DNA of 64,000 nt from Pisolithus tinctorius (lineage: Eukaryota; Basidiomycota; Agaricomycetes; Boletales; Pisolithaceae). Under the pieces are notes generated by a model. The model did no database searches and was not told the origin of the DNA. It worked only from the letters and a program-made list of their open reading frames with translations. How positions within the stretch are numbered: position 1 is the first letter of the stretch; the number at the start of each line of letters is the position of its first letter. The position numbers and the translations under genes were made by a program. Location of the stretch: the NCBI GenBank assembly GCA_024663395.1, contig JANFAH010000033.1, forward strand, positions 620,001 through 684,000. The letters are read 5' to 3'. This document shows positions 62,515 to 64,000 of this stretch, one piece after another.

Positions 62515-64000
62515 ATGACAGCGGGACTAAGGCGAACGCAATCGAGAAAGCTTAACAAGAGCAGAGGCGACGAGCGCGGGAACTCGCCAGGCGAGGGTAG
62601 TAATAGTCATCACAGTCGTAATGGCGTGGTGCAGAGTGTCGTGATCGATATCACAGTCGCACATCCTGTCATTCCTCCACGGACTTCCTCCTTAGCGTGG
62701 CACGACACTGAGTCAAAGGGTAGCAGTATGGCGAGTTCCACTAGTGCTGCTGCTATGGACGGGGACGCCATGCCACCGCCGAATGGCCACCATGACCATG
62801 AGGTTGGTGCAGGCCCGCCACTACCACCACTACCACCACCACTTCCGCAGACACCCCGCGTATGGGATGTTGCGACGACCGAGGATACTACTGCAGATTT
62901 GGGTTCTACCTCTAACTACTCCATAACAATTCCCATGGAAAACACGTTCTTCACAAGTGAAAACCTCATCCCTAAGTTTCCCGATACGGATGCTCTGCAA
63001 CCTGCAGCACCACCAAGGAAGGTGACGCCACCACCAGCACCCCTCCCACTTGTGGTTACGAGTCGCCCGTCCTCTGGTTCCTCTCAGGTCTCGCTCGCTC
63101 CGTCGCACTTGTCTGCTAGGTCGTTGGCAGCCGGCCCGTCTTCCTTGGCGACGTCGTGGGCGTCCAAGGGAAACGTCGGCAATGATTGTCAAGCCGAAGG
63201 TGAGGTAGGGTTAGAGTTGGAAATGAATGCAGAAGAGGGGAATATGGTCAGAAGCAGTGAGGTGATCGATTTAGTTGGAGAAGAGGGTGAAGAGGAACAG
63301 GAACGTGCTCAGGAGTTGAGGCAGCCACGGGAGGAGGCGTTAATACCGCATACCGCATTACCCACGCCGAGGGCGCCAGGGTCAAGAACTGGGGGAGAAT
63401 CGGGCAAAGGAGGGGCAGTGCTGGAAGGGGGTGATCACGTTGCGCCTCCAAATGATACTGTGGGAGAAGCGGATATCGTGGACGCACTGTGGCACCCCCT
63501 CTCGAGCGATCCACTTTCGGATGAGAGGGATCACAGCTTCGATCCTGATGGCGATCAGATAAACAGCCCACCTGTCAGGGAGGTAGAAACGCGCCGGAGA
63601 AGCGTTCAGTTCTCGGAAAGCTGTTCCTCTGAAACAGACGAGAAGAAAAGGCCCGCGGAGTGCCATAGGGCCTCACTCAAACTTTCTGCATCGGAGAAGC
63701 TGGAGCAGCTGAAACTCAAGTTGAGGTCATCAGAGCCGTGGGATCTTGGGCTTCCGCCGGAAGATAGTAATTCAAGGGGTTTGGGTGGTGGTGTGGCATT
63801 CAGGGTTGGAGATGGGGACAGAGACCAAGAGGGTAATGAGCACCCGAGTTCGGACTATTATTCAACACTGAATTCGAAGAACTTCGCTGTGATGCAAAAG
63901 AGGTACGCGGTTGCCTTTTTGTGTTTTATACCAGAAATTCCATTCCTGCTCTTCTTTGTCCCACGTTTTGCTCATCTCTACTCGCCCTTCTTGCCGCTTT
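62515..64000 (+). CDS. Disordered hypothetical protein, 3' end outside window
   Basis: Open frame from ATG 62515 (an in-frame TGA lies at 62461) to a donor AG|GTACGC at 63903, about 462 residues, and continuing beyond the window. Low complexity: Pro-rich (PPLPPLPPPLPQTPRV), acidic (VIDLVGEEGEEEQERAQEL), and with basic-Ser sites like RRRSVQFSESC. It ends ASEKLEQLKLKLRSSEP and DYYSTLNSKNFAVMQKR. I do not recognise the family; the catalytic or folded part, if any, would lie in later exons. A gene with an upstream exon cannot be excluded. Confidence 0.6.
   Translation, partial: MTAGLRRTQSRKLNKSRGDERGNSPGEGSNSHHSRNGVVQSVVIDITVAHPVIPPRTSSLAWHDTESKGSSMASSTSAAAMDGDAMPPPNGHHDHEVGAGPPLPPLPPPLPQTPRVWDVATTEDTTADLGSTSNYSITIPMENTFFTSENLIPKFPDTDALQPAAPPRKVTPPPAPLPLVVTSRPSSGSSQVSLAPSHLSARSLAAGPSSLATSWASKGNVGNDCQAEGEVGLELEMNAEEGNMVRSSEVIDLVGEEGEEEQERAQELRQPREEALIPHTALPTPRAPGSRTGGESGKGGAVLEGGDHVAPPNDTVGEADIVDALWHPLSSDPLSDERDHSFDPDGDQINSPPVREVETRRRSVQFSESCSSETDEKKRPAECHRASLKLSASEKLEQLKLKLRSSEPWDLGLPPEDSNSRGLGGGVAFRVGDGDRDQEGNEHPSSDYYSTLNSKNFAVMQKRYAVAFLCFIPEIPFLLFFVPRFAHLYSPFLPL

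Noticed and set aside
62244..62558. Minus-strand gene of 104 codons
   Set aside because: No family or splice context, and it overlaps the start of the plus-strand right-edge gene.

Overview
The window is nuclear DNA of a filamentous basidiomycete, most likely an agaricomycete mushroom. Genes are cut by many short introns (about 49-65 nt) with GT...AG ends and CTAAC/CTGAT-type branch sites. The proteins resemble agaricomycete versions, and several families are typical of the group: a HET domain fused to TPR-like repeats, a secreted protein of the kind often mislabelled 'ribosomal protein s17', and a mitochondrial ClpP. There are no operons, but many neighbouring genes are divergent pairs with short shared promoters.

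Layout. 1-2313: 5' part of ARP5 (INO80 complex), minus strand. 2.5-14.2 kb: a rearranged block. It holds an intact TPR-HET gene, a broken piece of DOT1, a dephospho-CoA kinase lacking its P-loop lysine, an intact KTI12, a dead APN1, a broken HET fragment and the intact DOT1. The two HET/DOT1 pairs look like copies of one segment that decayed reciprocally. 14.4-19.0 kb: DBP3 helicase and an oxysterol-binding protein. 19.4-25.3 kb: an unrecognised disordered and coiled-coil protein of about 1,877 residues. 25.7-34.7 kb: topoisomerase II and a GCN20-type ABCF ATPase in tandem. 35.0-41.0 kb: a CofD/YvcK-like gene, a doubtful coding stretch, chorismate synthase and a SAP30-like gene. 41.5-42.75 kb: a secreted protein with an Asn-Gly tail.

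From 42.75 to 58.1 kb the window is gene-poor. It carries a cluster of tRNA-derived, SINE-like repeats, then a divergent mitochondrial ClpP / BRL1-BRR6 pair, then a SERF (4F5) gene with a GC-AG intron. From 58.17 kb come the CYC8/SSN6 corepressor and the first exon of a long disordered protein that runs off the right edge.

Most genes are housekeeping: chromatin (ARP5, DOT1, TOP2, SAP30, CYC8), translation and tRNA modification (KTI12, GCN20, DBP3), metabolism (CAB5, ARO2) and membranes (OSH, BRL1). The accessory and most informative part is the HET block. Its TPR region contains three units repeated at an exact 270-bp period, which points to recent expansion in a gene class linked to non-self recognition. 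I found no CRISPR array, intact transposase, reverse transcriptase, rRNA or genuine tRNA.
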